In this document: one piece after another, positions 27,046-36,334 of the stretch
Numbering within the stretch: position 1 is the first letter of the stretch
Layout: each line of letters starts with the position of its first letter
Source of the DNA: CAWHJB01 sp963698715
Lineage (GTDB): Bacteria; Chloroflexota; Anaerolineae; Anaerolineales; UBA4823
Length of the DNA stretch: 64,000 nt
Direction of reading: 5' to 3'
Assembly (NCBI GenBank): GCA_963698715.1
Contig: CAVORW010000004.1
Span: 682,001 to 746,000 of the forward strand
Translations under genes and position numbers: made by a program
Notes under the pieces: model-generated
What the model saw: only the letters and a program-made list of their open reading frames with translations
Told to the model about the DNA's origin: nothing
Database searches by the model: none

Positions 27046-27828
27046 CTATGTCCATGATCGCTCTTTGGGAATTTCTGCGTCGGGGAAGAGATGTGGTGGC
27101 GGTTGCCATAGACGCACCCCACCCATTTGCTCCCGATAGTTTTCCAGCGCTGCTCGGAGCTCATTCATCCCCAACCAGAAGGAGCTAATTTGCGACCGGT
27201 AAACCATCACGGACTTTATCCAGGCCTCCAGACCCATCCCAGATATTGGGAAAACCTTCTTCTTCCAGCCAACCGAAGCCAGCCTGTTAATCTCCTCCAG
27301 CCGCTCCTGAGCATAAGGATAATCCGCATAGTACCAGAGCTGGCGTCCTAACGCTTCTGCCGCCGCCCTGGTTAATTGATGATCAACATGATTTCCAATT
27401 GCCAGCGGCGAAACCAGCCTGTCATCTTCTGAGAGGAGCATGGAAAGGGACTGTCGAACTGTATCAACCAGCTGAAGATCTGGAGTTTGTAGCGCGCCAA
27501 ATAGCATCTTTTCGCCTGTATAAAGGTGGTTACCATCTGCGTCTGTGCGATAGATACAATCCGGGATCGTAAAATGGCGATATGTGGCATCAATTTCCAG
27601 GCAAGCCTGCTGATCTTCTTCTCTCCGGAGTGCAACGACCTCCCGATCGATTCGCCAACGGTCATGCAGCGACAGGGCAAAATGGGATAGCGGGCCAGCC
27701 GGTGGGTCTCCTGCACAGATCGTCCAGATTTCAACTGGCTTCCCTGCCTGAACCTGTTCCCAGACCAACCCACCACAAGAAATCGCCACATCGTCCAGGT
27801 GCGGTGAAAGGTAGATCCACTTATTCAT
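27046..27828 (-). CDS. PIG-L family deacetylase, second copy
   Basis: A 260-residue member of the PIG-L superfamily, more divergent than the one at 9 kb. The metal motif reads SPHLDDVAISCGG at about 7-19 and the second part NHVDHQLTR at about 155-163. Family members deacetylate GlcNAc-containing sugars; the substrate here is unknown. ATG at 27828 gives the motif its usual distance from the N-terminus; the upstream codons to 27867 are unlikely. No signal peptide is seen. It is divergent from the Thr/Pro-rich protein gene. Confidence 0.82.
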   Translation of the reverse strand: MNKWIYLSPHLDDVAISCGGLVWEQVQAGKPVEIWTICAGDPPAGPLSHFALSLHDRWRIDREVVALRREEDQQACLEIDATYRHFTIPDCIYRTDADGNHLYTGEKMLFGALQTPDLQLVDTVRQSLSMLLSEDDRLVSPLAIGNHVDHQLTRAAAEALGRQLWYYADYPYAQERLEEINRLASVGWKKKVFPISGMGLEAWIKSVMVYRSQISSFWLGMNELRAALENYREQMGGVRLWQPPPHLFPDAEIPKERSWT

Positions 27829-27986
27829 AAGCCCATTTTTACCATAAATATCTCGCGCTACGGACATTCATGGCAATACTTGATGAGTCCCCTACTTGCG
27901 CCCACTGTCGCCTGGTGTTATCATCTAAACCTCGATAGAGTGTAATTCACCTGAAGACTATTCGCAAATCAGCTGACTGCTAACCG

Positions 27987-28484
27987 ATGAACATTACTCC
28001 CGATGCACGTTATCGTATCCGTTTTATTCTTATCGCAATCATCCTGGCAACCTTGCCATGCTACTGCGCTGGGGTCTTCATGGTCTCACAGGCGCGTCGA
28101 ATTGCTAGCCTGCCCACCCGCACACCAACCCTGACAGCAACCGCTACACTTACACCCACAGCCACATCAACCCTGATCCCATCTCAAACACCTCAGACAC
28201 CTTCAGCAACGGCTACCCAAACTCCGACTGGAACAATGACATCGAGCGTTACGACAACAGCTACACAGACCGCTACGTCTACAACGACCCCAACCAGCAC
28301 CATCACCCCAACCCCCACCGTTTCGAACACGCCGGTGACACCCAGCATTACGCCGACGGTCACCCCAGTGACACCCAGCCCAACCCCAGTGACGCCCAGC
28401 CCAACTTCTGTGGTCATCACAATCAACCCCGGCACCAGCACACACACCCCTACCGTAACACAGAAACCACCTGATGAACCTTAA
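27987..28484 (+). CDS. Membrane-anchored Thr/Pro-rich protein
   Basis: 165 residues. A hydrophobic segment (about 12-35) is followed by about 115 residues of Thr, Pro, Ser, Val and Ala with imperfect TPT/TPTATxT and TPVTPSP repeats, then a short tail. Such regions are usually surface-exposed, flexible stalks. There is no globular domain to suggest an activity. The repeated DNA is a consequence of the coding repeat. The three M42 peptidase genes follow on the same strand after a 76-base gap. Confidence 0.65.
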   Translation: MNITPDARYRIRFILIAIILATLPCYCAGVFMVSQARRIASLPTRTPTLTATATLTPTATSTLIPSQTPQTPSATATQTPTGTMTSSVTTTATQTATSTTTPTSTITPTPTVSNTPVTPSITPTVTPVTPSPTPVTPSPTSVVITINPGTSTHTPTVTQKPPDEP

Positions 28485-28560
28485 TTCAGTTGCTGCAGGC
28501 AACCCATCCTCAAGATGACCAGGAATGCGTGCGATGCCAAACTATTTTCCTAAATAAAAC

Positions 28561-29619
28561 ATGTCAGAACTCCAACCTTTCCTAAAAACCCTTATCTCAG
28601 CGCCTGGTCTCTCGGGCCATGAGGCCCCAATTCGCAAACTAATCGAAGCTGAATGGCAGCCATTATGCGACCAGATCAATGTCAGCCGCCTGGGCAGTTT
28701 GCAAGCATTAAGATTGGGTACAGAAGATGAACCCCGCAACAGCCTGCTTTTAGCTGCCCACATGGATGCGATTGGCATGATGGTCACAGGCATCACCGAT
28801 GGTTTTCTTCGCGCGACCCAAATTGGTGGGATTGACCCGCGTGTCTTACCAGGACAAATCGTTACCGTGCATGGACACCAAGACCTGCCTGGCATGATTG
28901 TTCAACCCCCACCCCACCAGATGCCTGCAGAATATGCAAACTCCCCAGTACCGCTGAACCATTTATTGATTGATGTCGGATTGAACCCCCGCCAGGTAAC
29001 GCGGCTGGTTCGAGTTGGGAATCTTGTCTCGTTCGCTCAACCGCCTCTGGATTTGAGCAGCGATATCCTGGTCGGCCATTCACTGGATAACCGCGCTTCT
29101 GTAGCGGCGGTCACTTTCTGCCTGGAATCGCTTCAAAAGCGTACGTTGGCCTGGGATGTATGGGCGGTAGCCACTACCCAAGAAGAAGAAACCCTTGGCG
29201 GAGCGGCAACTTCCGCATTTGGACTGCGACCGACACTGGCTGTAGCCATCGATATGACCTTTGGCGCCAGCCCCGGTAGCCCTGGGCATAAAACTTTTCC
29301 GATTGGTAAAGGGATTACTCTAGGATGGGGTCCTAACATCCATCCGGCCCTGTTTAAGGTTTTCAAAGAGCTTGCCGAACGCCTCGAAATCCCATACAAG
29401 ATGGAGGTCATGCCGCGCAATTCAGGGACAGATGCCATTGCAATGCAGGTCGCAGCTGAAGGCGTCCCAACGATGGTGATCAGTATTCCACTGCGCTACA
29501 TGCACACCCCGGTTGAAATGGTCTCTTTGAAAGATATTCAGCGCGCAGGCCGTTTGCTGGCTGAATTTGCGGCCAACCTGGATGCTACTTTCATGGAAAA
29601 GCTCATCTGGGATGCCTGA
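28561..29619 (+). CDS. M42-family metallo-aminopeptidase (1 of 3)
   Basis: A 352-residue M42 (glutamyl aminopeptidase / FrvX-like) enzyme that removes N-terminal residues from peptides, normally as a dodecameric shell in the cytoplasm. The co-catalytic dizinc site is visible: AAHMDAIG near 75-82, HSLDNR near 178-183, the glutamate pair TTQEEETLGG near 211, AIDMTFG near 232 and RYMHTPVEM near 318. A PDZ-like insert lies at about 85-165. Start ATG 28561 has no clear SD. It is the most divergent of the three paralogues in tandem; sequence differences suggest different side-chain preferences. Confidence 0.9.
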   Translation: MSELQPFLKTLISAPGLSGHEAPIRKLIEAEWQPLCDQINVSRLGSLQALRLGTEDEPRNSLLLAAHMDAIGMMVTGITDGFLRATQIGGIDPRVLPGQIVTVHGHQDLPGMIVQPPPHQMPAEYANSPVPLNHLLIDVGLNPRQVTRLVRVGNLVSFAQPPLDLSSDILVGHSLDNRASVAAVTFCLESLQKRTLAWDVWAVATTQEEETLGGAATSAFGLRPTLAVAIDMTFGASPGSPGHKTFPIGKGITLGWGPNIHPALFKVFKELAERLEIPYKMEVMPRNSGTDAIAMQVAAEGVPTMVISIPLRYMHTPVEMVSLKDIQRAGRLLAEFAANLDATFMEKLIWDA

Positions 29620-29682
29620 CAGCCGCTCATTTCTGACAGCTAAACAATTTACGCTCTCTTAATGGACCCTGGAGATAGCAGA

Positions 29683-30810
29683 ATGACAGAAAGTCACGAA
29701 AACTCGTTTTACCTCCCGCCAAAGATAGGCAGTGCTCAACTGAAGCTGCTTGAACGTCTATGTAACGCCTGCGCTGTATCTGGGGACGAATCCGAGGTTC
29801 GCACGATTGTGCTTGATCAAATCCGGGAGCATATCAAAAAAAATCCTGAACTCAATACTGAAATTAAGATCACAACGGATCATCTTGGGAATGTTCTGAT
29901 CAGCCGTCAGGGCCGTTCGCCAAACCGCATGCGTATCATGGTAGCAGCCCATATGGACGAAGTCGGTTTTATGCTGACCAATGATGAAGATGACGGTATC
30001 TTTCGCTTCGAAGTGGTTGGTGGGATAGACGAACGCCAGCTGGCAGGTAAACCGGTCGTGGTCGGAAAAGACCGTGTGCCGGGAGTAATCGGAGCGAAAC
30101 CTATCCATCTGACCACTGCTGAGGAGCGCAAACACAACATAACAATCGACAGTTTGCGAATTGATCTAGGCCCTGGCAATGGTGGCAAAGCCAAAATTGG
30201 CGACCGAGCAACCTTTGCCACCGCCTTCAGCAAAATGGGGCCCAGCATACGAGCCAAGGCACTGGATGATCGCCTGGGGGTAGCCAGCCTGATCGAGCTG
30301 ATAAAACATTCACCGCCCAATATCGATTTGCTGGCTGCCTTCACCGTCCAGGAAGAAATCGGCCTGCGCGGTGCAACAGTTGCAGCTTATGCACTGGATC
30401 CCCAGTTGGCCATCGTCCTGGATGCCACGCCGGCAAACGATCTGCCTGCCTGGGACCCCTCTGAAGATGGCGAAAACCAACACTACAACACCCGCCTGGA
30501 TGGCGGTCCGGCGATCTATCTGGCAGACCGGATGGTCTTTTCAGACCCGCGCCTGATCCGGCATATCAGCGAGATAGCCGAACGACTGAAAATCCCCTAT
30601 CAATTCAGGCAACCGGGCGGCGGCGGGACTGACGCAGGAACGATCCATAAACAAAGGTCTGGAATACCCAGTATTTCCATTTCCGTACCAGCCCGATACA
30701 CCCATACTACCGCCAGCATTTCCCGATTATCTGACTGGCAAAATACGCTGGCGTTGGTGTATGCCGCCTTGGCTAATCTTACGCCAGATATTCTTCAGCC
30801 GCTGGAATAG
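29683..30810 (+). CDS. M42-family metallo-aminopeptidase (2 of 3)
   Basis: 375 residues from ATG 29683 (GGAG nine bases upstream; ATG at 29662 is also open). Dizinc residues are AAHMDEVG, KALDDRLG, TVQEEIGLRG, IVLDATP and RYTHT, all conserved. Compared with its neighbours it has a longer N-terminus and a slightly different C-terminus, RYTHTTASISRL instead of HTPxEM. Same strand and short gaps to the others suggest one transcript. Substrate class is inferred from the family, not shown. Confidence 0.9.
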   Translation: MTESHENSFYLPPKIGSAQLKLLERLCNACAVSGDESEVRTIVLDQIREHIKKNPELNTEIKITTDHLGNVLISRQGRSPNRMRIMVAAHMDEVGFMLTNDEDDGIFRFEVVGGIDERQLAGKPVVVGKDRVPGVIGAKPIHLTTAEERKHNITIDSLRIDLGPGNGGKAKIGDRATFATAFSKMGPSIRAKALDDRLGVASLIELIKHSPPNIDLLAAFTVQEEIGLRGATVAAYALDPQLAIVLDATPANDLPAWDPSEDGENQHYNTRLDGGPAIYLADRMVFSDPRLIRHISEIAERLKIPYQFRQPGGGGTDAGTIHKQRSGIPSISISVPARYTHTTASISRLSDWQNTLALVYAALANLTPDILQPLE

Positions 30811-30881
30811 CTTGCCGGAGGAATGGTGAACACCAATCTCGATCTACTTCAAAGTAGCTACAAAGTTGTCAGGAGTATGGA

Positions 30882-31892
30882 ATGAAAAACCTAATCCAAA
30901 AGCTGGTTGAGACCGCAGGCCCCTCGGGATTTGAGACCAAGATTCGGAAAGTAATTCGGGAAGAAATCGAGCCATTCTGTGACGAAATTCGAGTTGATCA
31001 GCTTGGTAACCTGATAGCAGCTAAAGGCAGTCCTACCCCAGGATCAAAGAGGATTATGCTGGCGGCCCACATGGATGAGATTGGGCTCATGGCTACCCAT
31101 ATCGATGAAGCTGGTTATATCCGATTTTTACCCATCGGTGGAGTTTCACCTTTAACTTGCCTGGGAGGCCGGGTCAAATTCCTGAATGGCGCAGCAGGCG
31201 TAATCGGTGCTGAGCGCCTTGATCCTGGTAAAACGCCCTCCATGAGCCAGCTCTTTATTGATATAGGCTGTTCTTCGCGAGAAAACTCCCAGGTAAGCGT
31301 TGGAGATGTGGCAGTTTTTGAACGTCCTTTCAGCAGCTTGGGACAGCGCCTGGTAGCCAAAGCCATGGATGATCGGATCAGTGTTGCAATTTTGATCGAA
31401 ACACTGCGACAGATTTCCGAAACCAAAGGCGAACTGGCTCATCAAGTATATTTTGTCTTTTCCGTTCAGGAAGAAGTTGGTACCCGCGGAGCCACAACTG
31501 CTGCCTTTGGAATAGAGCCCGACCTGGGATTAGCCGTAGATGTGACCTCTACTGGTGACACACCCAAAGGGCTAAAAATGGAAGTCCGCCTGGGGCGTGG
31601 GCCAGCAATCAAAGTGCGCGACCAGGGAAATTTATCCGACCCAAGAGTGGTAGCTTGGATGGTAAAAACGGCCGAGAAAGCCCGAATACCCTATCAGATG
31701 GAAGTATTAGAGCGTGGCGGCACAGATGCCCGTGCTATCCAGCTCTCACGGGCTGGCGTCCCAGCTGGCTGTCTCTCAATTCCATGCCGCTACATTCATA
31801 CACCTTCCGAGATGGTGGATCTCCGAGATGTAGAAAATGCGGTTAAACTCTTGGTTGCGCTGCTCAGCCAACCAATCGAATTGGGTGAATAG
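30882..31892 (+). CDS. M42-family metallo-aminopeptidase (3 of 3)
   Basis: 336 residues, the most canonical of the three. Zinc site AAHMDEIGLMA, KAMDDRIS, SVQEEVGTRG, AVDVTSTGD, and RYIHTPSEMVDLRD. An AGGAG SD precedes the ATG. It lies between M42 copy 2 and the solute-binding lipoprotein gene, all on the plus strand; the frame of the next gene touches its stop. Together the three could trim peptides brought in or released by proteasome-like or Lon-type proteolysis. Confidence 0.92.
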   Translation: MKNLIQKLVETAGPSGFETKIRKVIREEIEPFCDEIRVDQLGNLIAAKGSPTPGSKRIMLAAHMDEIGLMATHIDEAGYIRFLPIGGVSPLTCLGGRVKFLNGAAGVIGAERLDPGKTPSMSQLFIDIGCSSRENSQVSVGDVAVFERPFSSLGQRLVAKAMDDRISVAILIETLRQISETKGELAHQVYFVFSVQEEVGTRGATTAAFGIEPDLGLAVDVTSTGDTPKGLKMEVRLGRGPAIKVRDQGNLSDPRVVAWMVKTAEKARIPYQMEVLERGGTDARAIQLSRAGVPAGCLSIPCRYIHTPSEMVDLRDVENAVKLLVALLSQPIELGE

Positions 31893-31927
31893 TGACTGAT
31901 TCGCCTGGCCGGAAGGTACTTTTATCT

Positions 31928-33274
31928 ATGAAATATCCAAGTCTGATCATTGGGTTGCTGCTCATCCTGCTGTCAGCCTGTTCAAGCCTACCGCCGCCGT
32001 TCGGCACGCAGGAACAGATCGTGTCAACACCCATCACAACCACTCCCGGTGGTTCTCCCGCTGCTCCGACGCCAACTGTAATAGAAGGTACGGCTCCAGT
32101 TGAAACAGCCCCTGCGGAGGAAAACACGCCGGGTTCTGGCACCTCTCCCAGCCCAATTGTACTGCTTTTGTGGTTACCCCCAGAATTTGACCCTGAAGCG
32201 GGTACGCCAGCCGCCGAACTATTCCGAGCCCGGTTGGAAGAATTTTCGCGCCGCCGGCCGGGAATCCGCACCGAAGTACGCATAAAAGCCCTTGAAGGCC
32301 CCGGAGGCTTGCTGGACTCTCTTACCACGGCCAGCGCAGCAGCGCCAGTGGCCCTACCCGATCTGGTTGCCTTGCCGCGCCCGATGCTCGAAACTGCTGC
32401 CCTAAAAGGCTTACTGCATCCATTCGACGGGCTTACCAATGCCCTGGAGAATCCCGATTGGTTTGACTTCGCCCGTCAGCTGGCTCATTTGCAAAACAGC
32501 ACATTTGGTCTGCCGATCGCAGGGGATGCGCAGGTTCTGGTGTACCGGCCAGCTGTAATCGGCACACCACCCCCAGACTGGACAACCACGCTGACGATGG
32601 AAACCCCGCTGGCGTTTTCCGCTTCCGATCCCCAAAGCATCTTTACACTGGGTTTGTATCAATCCATCGATGGGGCACTGTTTGACGAGCAGGGCCGTCC
32701 AACACTGGAGAACGATCCCCTCACTAGAGTATTGGAGTTTTATCATCAGGCAGAACAGAATGGCGTGATGCCGTATTGGATTACACAATATCAGACTGAC
32801 GAGCAAGCCTGGCAGGCGTTTGAGAGCGGAGAAACGGACCTGGTCATATCCTGGTCATCACGCTATCTGTCCAGCAGGCTGGCAGACACAGCCATCGCCC
32901 CTCTGCCTACTGAGAATGGCGAACCATACACCCTGGCAAATGGCTGGGTTTGGGCGCTTTCTACCCCGCATGCCGACCGTCAGAGTCTGGGGGCTGAGTT
33001 GGCCGAATACTTGACAGATAGTATATTTTTAGCCCAATGGAGCCAGGCCGCTGGAACTATTCCCCCACAACCAAGTGCCATGCGCGCCTGGGCCGATACT
33101 TCGCTGCAAGCGTTGGTTAACCGGGTTGCCATCTCGGCGCGCATCATCCCATCCACCGACTTGATTACCAGTCTGGGTCCACCTGTGCAGCAAGCTGTCG
33201 TAGCAGTTCTAAAAGAACAAAGTGACCCTCAAGTGGCTTCTCAGGCAGCCATCGAAAGTGTAGCCAACCCGTAA
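31928..33274 (+). CDS. Extracellular solute-binding lipoprotein, family 1-like, divergent
   Basis: 449 residues with a lipoprotein signal (MKYPSLIIGLLLILLSAC, lipobox LSAC) and a Thr/Pro-rich linker. The body resembles family-1 carbohydrate-type binding proteins (PELVALPRP-like hinge region, NGWVWALSTPHADRQSLGAELAEYLT near the C-terminus). It is clearly more distant from the binding proteins at 36 and 41 kb than they are from each other. There is no permease beside it. The frame opens with GTG at 31892, overlapping the M42 stop, but GGAAGG before ATG 31928 supports the latter. Being in tandem with M42 peptidases, a peptide ligand is possible but not shown. Confidence 0.8.
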   Translation: MKYPSLIIGLLLILLSACSSLPPPFGTQEQIVSTPITTTPGGSPAAPTPTVIEGTAPVETAPAEENTPGSGTSPSPIVLLLWLPPEFDPEAGTPAAELFRARLEEFSRRRPGIRTEVRIKALEGPGGLLDSLTTASAAAPVALPDLVALPRPMLETAALKGLLHPFDGLTNALENPDWFDFARQLAHLQNSTFGLPIAGDAQVLVYRPAVIGTPPPDWTTTLTMETPLAFSASDPQSIFTLGLYQSIDGALFDEQGRPTLENDPLTRVLEFYHQAEQNGVMPYWITQYQTDEQAWQAFESGETDLVISWSSRYLSSRLADTAIAPLPTENGEPYTLANGWVWALSTPHADRQSLGAELAEYLTDSIFLAQWSQAAGTIPPQPSAMRAWADTSLQALVNRVAISARIIPSTDLITSLGPPVQQAVVAVLKEQSDPQVASQAAIESVANP

Positions 33275-33290
33275 ACTTGCTTGCTCCCCT

Positions 33291-33505
33291 TTGCAGATGT
33301 TAGGGTAATCGCATTTGAAATATTCACAATCGTTTTTGCCCATTCTAACCGGGACTTGGCACTAACTTAGGTCATAGAAGCTTCTTCGGGGCGATAATTT
33401 GCTATCCCGGAGTGTTCCCAGAGCCTGCCGAAGGGCCTTCAATGCACAAAAATGGGTCTTCGGTCGAGCCAAAAAATCCTAATGCGATTACCCTATTGCA
33501 GATGT
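33291..33505. mobile_element. MITE-like insertion with 10-bp target duplication
   Basis: A 195-bp segment (33301-33495) has 15-bp perfect inverted ends: TAGGGTAATCGCATT at 33301-33315 and its reverse complement at 33481-33495. It is flanked by an exact direct repeat TTGCAGATGT at 33291-33300 and 33496-33505. This is the signature of transposition. There is no open frame inside, so it would move only with a transposase in trans. It sits between the binding-lipoprotein gene and the M23 peptidase gene. Confidence 0.85.
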
Positions 33506-33558
33506 AAGTTGACGAATTAGGGTGGCGATGTTATGATGCGCCCGGAGATACTTTAAGA

Positions 33559-34806
33559 ATGCCTAAAACTGACTTTCTCAACGACTTTCCTGTTGAAGAG
33601 AGTGCCTCTACTCAGAAGAAAGCCCCGGATCAGCTCACAAGCCCAGTGATTAACTCTCCCGAGTCAAACCCTGGTGAGAGAGCCCGGTTTCTGGTTATAT
33701 GGGAACAGCTCTCTCAGGCTGGTTTAGCAGAAATCACTGTCCGCCTGGGTACCAATATCCTGCTGATTGCTCTAATATTAATCGTGGCCTGGGGGATGCG
33801 CGAACTATACACTCGCGCTCAAGTGCTGCAACCTGCCCAAGAAGCAGTTCTGGCAGCTGAGATGACAGCCCCTTCACCGACTGAAATCGCGCCAATATTG
33901 CCAGAATTCAAATTTGACCTGGTTCCTGTCAGGGGAGTGACACGTTTAGCGCGCCTGCACACAGATGTTCCTTCTCTACAGAGGCTTGAGGTAGCAAAAT
34001 ATACGGTCAAATCAGGGGATACTCTATTTGGCATCGCCGAGAAGTTTGGCCTGAAACCTGAAACAATCCTATGGGGTAACCAGTTTGTTTTAGGTGATAA
34101 TCCCCATAATTTACAGCCAGGCCAGGAGTTAAATATTTTGCCCATCAATGGAACTTATCATAAATGGTCAGCCGGAGATGGTTTGAACGGTGTCGCAAAA
34201 TTCTTCGGTGTTGACCCAGAAGAAATCATCAACTTCTCTGGCAACCACCTGAATCCCGATACGATTGGCGATTGGTCACAACCGAATATTGAACCAGGTA
34301 CCTGGCTGGTAATTCCGGGAGGCACCCGCGAGTTTGTCAGTTGGAGCGCGCCGGAAATCCCGCGCGATAATCCCACAGTTGCCAGCGTACTAGGGCCGGG
34401 CGCCTGCAGTTCGGTTGCAGATGGAGCCATCGGCATTGGCGCTTTCATCTGGCCAGCAAACAGGCATTATCTCTCCGGTTTCGACTACAACCCCAGCGCC
34501 AACCATCGCGGAATCGATATCGATGGTGAAACCGGCGATCCAGTTTACGCAGCCGATAATGGCGTTGTGGTTTATGCCGGCTGGAATAATTGGGGCTACG
34601 GCAATGTGGTCGTCATTAACCATGGCAATAGCTGGCAGACGCTCTATGCTCACCTGAGTGCCTTAACTGTCGGATGCGGGCAATCTGTGTTCCAGGGCTC
34701 TATGGTCGGGGCAATCGGCAGCACGGGCAATTCTACGGGCTCGCACCTGCATTACGAGATGATGTACGCGGGTGGGAAGGTTAATCCCTGGGATTATCTG
34801 CCCTGA
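33559..34806 (+). CDS. LysM and M23 peptidase domain cell-wall protein
   Basis: 415 residues. A cytosolic N-terminus (about 1-60) and one TM helix (about 68-85) anchor it. A LysM domain (about 150-205, YTVKSGDTLFGIAEKFGL) and a second LysM-like repeat (about 207-258) bind peptidoglycan. The C-terminal M23 endopeptidase domain (about 305-415) has its zinc residues at HRGIDID, YAHLS and GSHLHYEM. It is expected to act outside the membrane on wall cross-links. A MITE-like element lies just upstream, so promoter effects are possible. A strong terminator follows. Confidence 0.92.
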   Translation: MPKTDFLNDFPVEESASTQKKAPDQLTSPVINSPESNPGERARFLVIWEQLSQAGLAEITVRLGTNILLIALILIVAWGMRELYTRAQVLQPAQEAVLAAEMTAPSPTEIAPILPEFKFDLVPVRGVTRLARLHTDVPSLQRLEVAKYTVKSGDTLFGIAEKFGLKPETILWGNQFVLGDNPHNLQPGQELNILPINGTYHKWSAGDGLNGVAKFFGVDPEEIINFSGNHLNPDTIGDWSQPNIEPGTWLVIPGGTREFVSWSAPEIPRDNPTVASVLGPGACSSVADGAIGIGAFIWPANRHYLSGFDYNPSANHRGIDIDGETGDPVYAADNGVVVYAGWNNWGYGNVVVINHGNSWQTLYAHLSALTVGCGQSVFQGSMVGAIGSTGNSTGSHLHYEMMYAGGKVNPWDYLP

Positions 34807-34831
34807 CGGTTTCGGTGTGTCAGAGGATAAC

Positions 34832-34875
34832 AAAAAGGTGCGATTGCCGGCATACACCGACAATCGCACCTTTTT
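34832..34875. terminator. Bidirectional intrinsic terminator
   Basis: Arms 34832-34849 and 34858-34875 pair over 18 bases with one G-T pair, with A5 and T5 at the two outer ends. It sits between the convergent M23 peptidase and phosphodiesterase-type genes. Confidence 0.9.
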
Positions 34876-34906
34876 CGTGCCTGTACTCAGGCAGATTCGA
34901 GCAAGC

Positions 34907-36202
34907 TCACAAACGAGCCGCCAGAAACGGCACCAACATCTCGCTCGAGTGCAATCCACCATGCCTGCCCATCATGCGATTAGCCTTATTTCCCCACCAC
35001 AAATAAGCGTCTCCCCGGCTGAGGACGATATAGTCACCGATCCTGTTCAATAGATCGTGATGTGGCTCGCCTGGGCCAAATAGTCCAGCTTCAGCGGCAT
35101 AAACACTCTCCAACACCACAAACTGGTTAGGCCAGGTACGATTCAGGTATTCCCGCACGGCTTCAGTCTGTCCAGGACGGATAAAGAGATAAGCCAACCG
35201 ATTCTCGCCGCTTGGAAGGATATGTAAACGGCGGGTTAGATTGGGATGATTGTTAAGATCATAATGGGGATTGACGGGTGTGGTGATTTGGCCGTGATCG
35301 CCAGTTAAGATCAAGAGTGTACCTTGACGGGCCTGTGGGCTGAGCCGATCCAGGAAGAGCCGCTGGAAAGCCGCGCTAAAGCTGGCAAACTCAGCAGCCG
35401 GGCGTTCGTCATCCGGTCCATAACGGTGCGAGAAGGTGTCCACCTCCCCCCAATAGACCCAGCTGTAGAACCGCTCCTGAGCTTGTGCTTCAAACAATTC
35501 GCGCAGGCTGATCCACAGATCGGTCGCATTCACCACACCGCGTGTATGCACATCCTTAAAAAACATCTGGGATAGGCCCGAATCCACAATCGAAAAGTGC
35601 TGGCGGGCGAAACTTTGAACGCCATAGTTCGCCAGGTGAACCCCTAACGTGGGGAGCGCCAGAAAATCGCGCGGGGTGAATCCGGCACTGGTAAGGCTGC
35701 CGACCCCATCCCGGTAGGAAGCCGGGTTGTGCAAGATGGTGTTTACCACCATTCCATATTCTTTTACCCACATCTCGTAACCAGTGATGCCATGGACGGC
35801 GGGGCTCTGACCGGTCCACAAACTGGTCAGGGCTGCTGAGGTTGTGCTGGGCACAATGGAGGTTAGCGGGGCCAGGATGCCCGTTTCAACCAGGCTGCTC
35901 CACAGCGGGGCCAGGCCCTTCGCAATCCACTCCTGCAGGTGATGCAGCGATAGCGCATCCATCAAAATGACCATCACCTTACGGATCTCCGGCTGGTTAG
36001 TAGCGTGAGCTGCCGCCAGATAACGATCATCCAGGGCCGGGGCGCCAATTTCTGGCAGGCCGAACAACCGGCAGATGCTGGCAGGTATATTCAGGATAGA
36101 GCGCCCCTGGTAGTTCGGATAGATCCATTCCGGTCCAAGGTCTAAGCCGGGTAAGCGATGAGATCGAATCACTGGCAGCAGTTCATGGCTGATATCTGGC
36201 AT
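34907..36202 (-). CDS. Type I phosphodiesterase / nucleotide-pyrophosphatase-like enzyme
   Basis: 431 residues of the alkaline phosphatase superfamily (phosphodiest / nucleotide pyrophosphatase type, which includes phosphonoacetate hydrolase and NPPs). Metal site features: MVILMDAL near 76-83, the nucleophile region PSTTSAALTSLWTGQ with a catalytic Thr near 118, the D/H pair in WGEVDTFSHRYGPDD near 250 and GDHGQITTP near 305. No signal peptide is evident. It is the last gene of the minus-strand ABC cluster, but a hairpin separates it from the binding-protein gene. The substrate is unknown; a phosphodiester or phosphonate is plausible by family. Confidence 0.85.
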   Translation of the reverse strand: MPDISHELLPVIRSHRLPGLDLGPEWIYPNYQGRSILNIPASICRLFGLPEIGAPALDDRYLAAAHATNQPEIRKVMVILMDALSLHHLQEWIAKGLAPLWSSLVETGILAPLTSIVPSTTSAALTSLWTGQSPAVHGITGYEMWVKEYGMVVNTILHNPASYRDGVGSLTSAGFTPRDFLALPTLGVHLANYGVQSFARQHFSIVDSGLSQMFFKDVHTRGVVNATDLWISLRELFEAQAQERFYSWVYWGEVDTFSHRYGPDDERPAAEFASFSAAFQRLFLDRLSPQARQGTLLILTGDHGQITTPVNPHYDLNNHPNLTRRLHILPSGENRLAYLFIRPGQTEAVREYLNRTWPNQFVVLESVYAAEAGLFGPGEPHHDLLNRIGDYIVLSRGDAYLWWGNKANRMMGRHGGLHSSEMLVPFLAARL

Positions 36203-36283
36203 AATACCTCCATTTGGATCCAGTCTGATGCGCCTATGCCATTACCTGAACACAGGCAAGGATGGAGCTATATCCGTTAAAGG

Positions 36284-36314
36284 ATATGTCCCAGCGGAAA
36301 CCGCTGGGACATAT
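36284..36314 (-). terminator. Hairpin after the double binding-protein gene
   Basis: Perfect 14-bp stem, 36284-36297 with 36301-36314, and an AAA loop. T-tracts are weak, so it may attenuate rather than stop transcription into the phosphodiesterase-type gene. Confidence 0.65.
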
Positions 36315-36334
36315 ATTTGTAAATTCGGTAGCTG

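Noticed and set aside
28100..28460. Minisatellite-like ACA/CCC repeats
   Set aside because: They are explained by the Thr/Pro-rich protein coded on the plus strand; there is no array of equal units.
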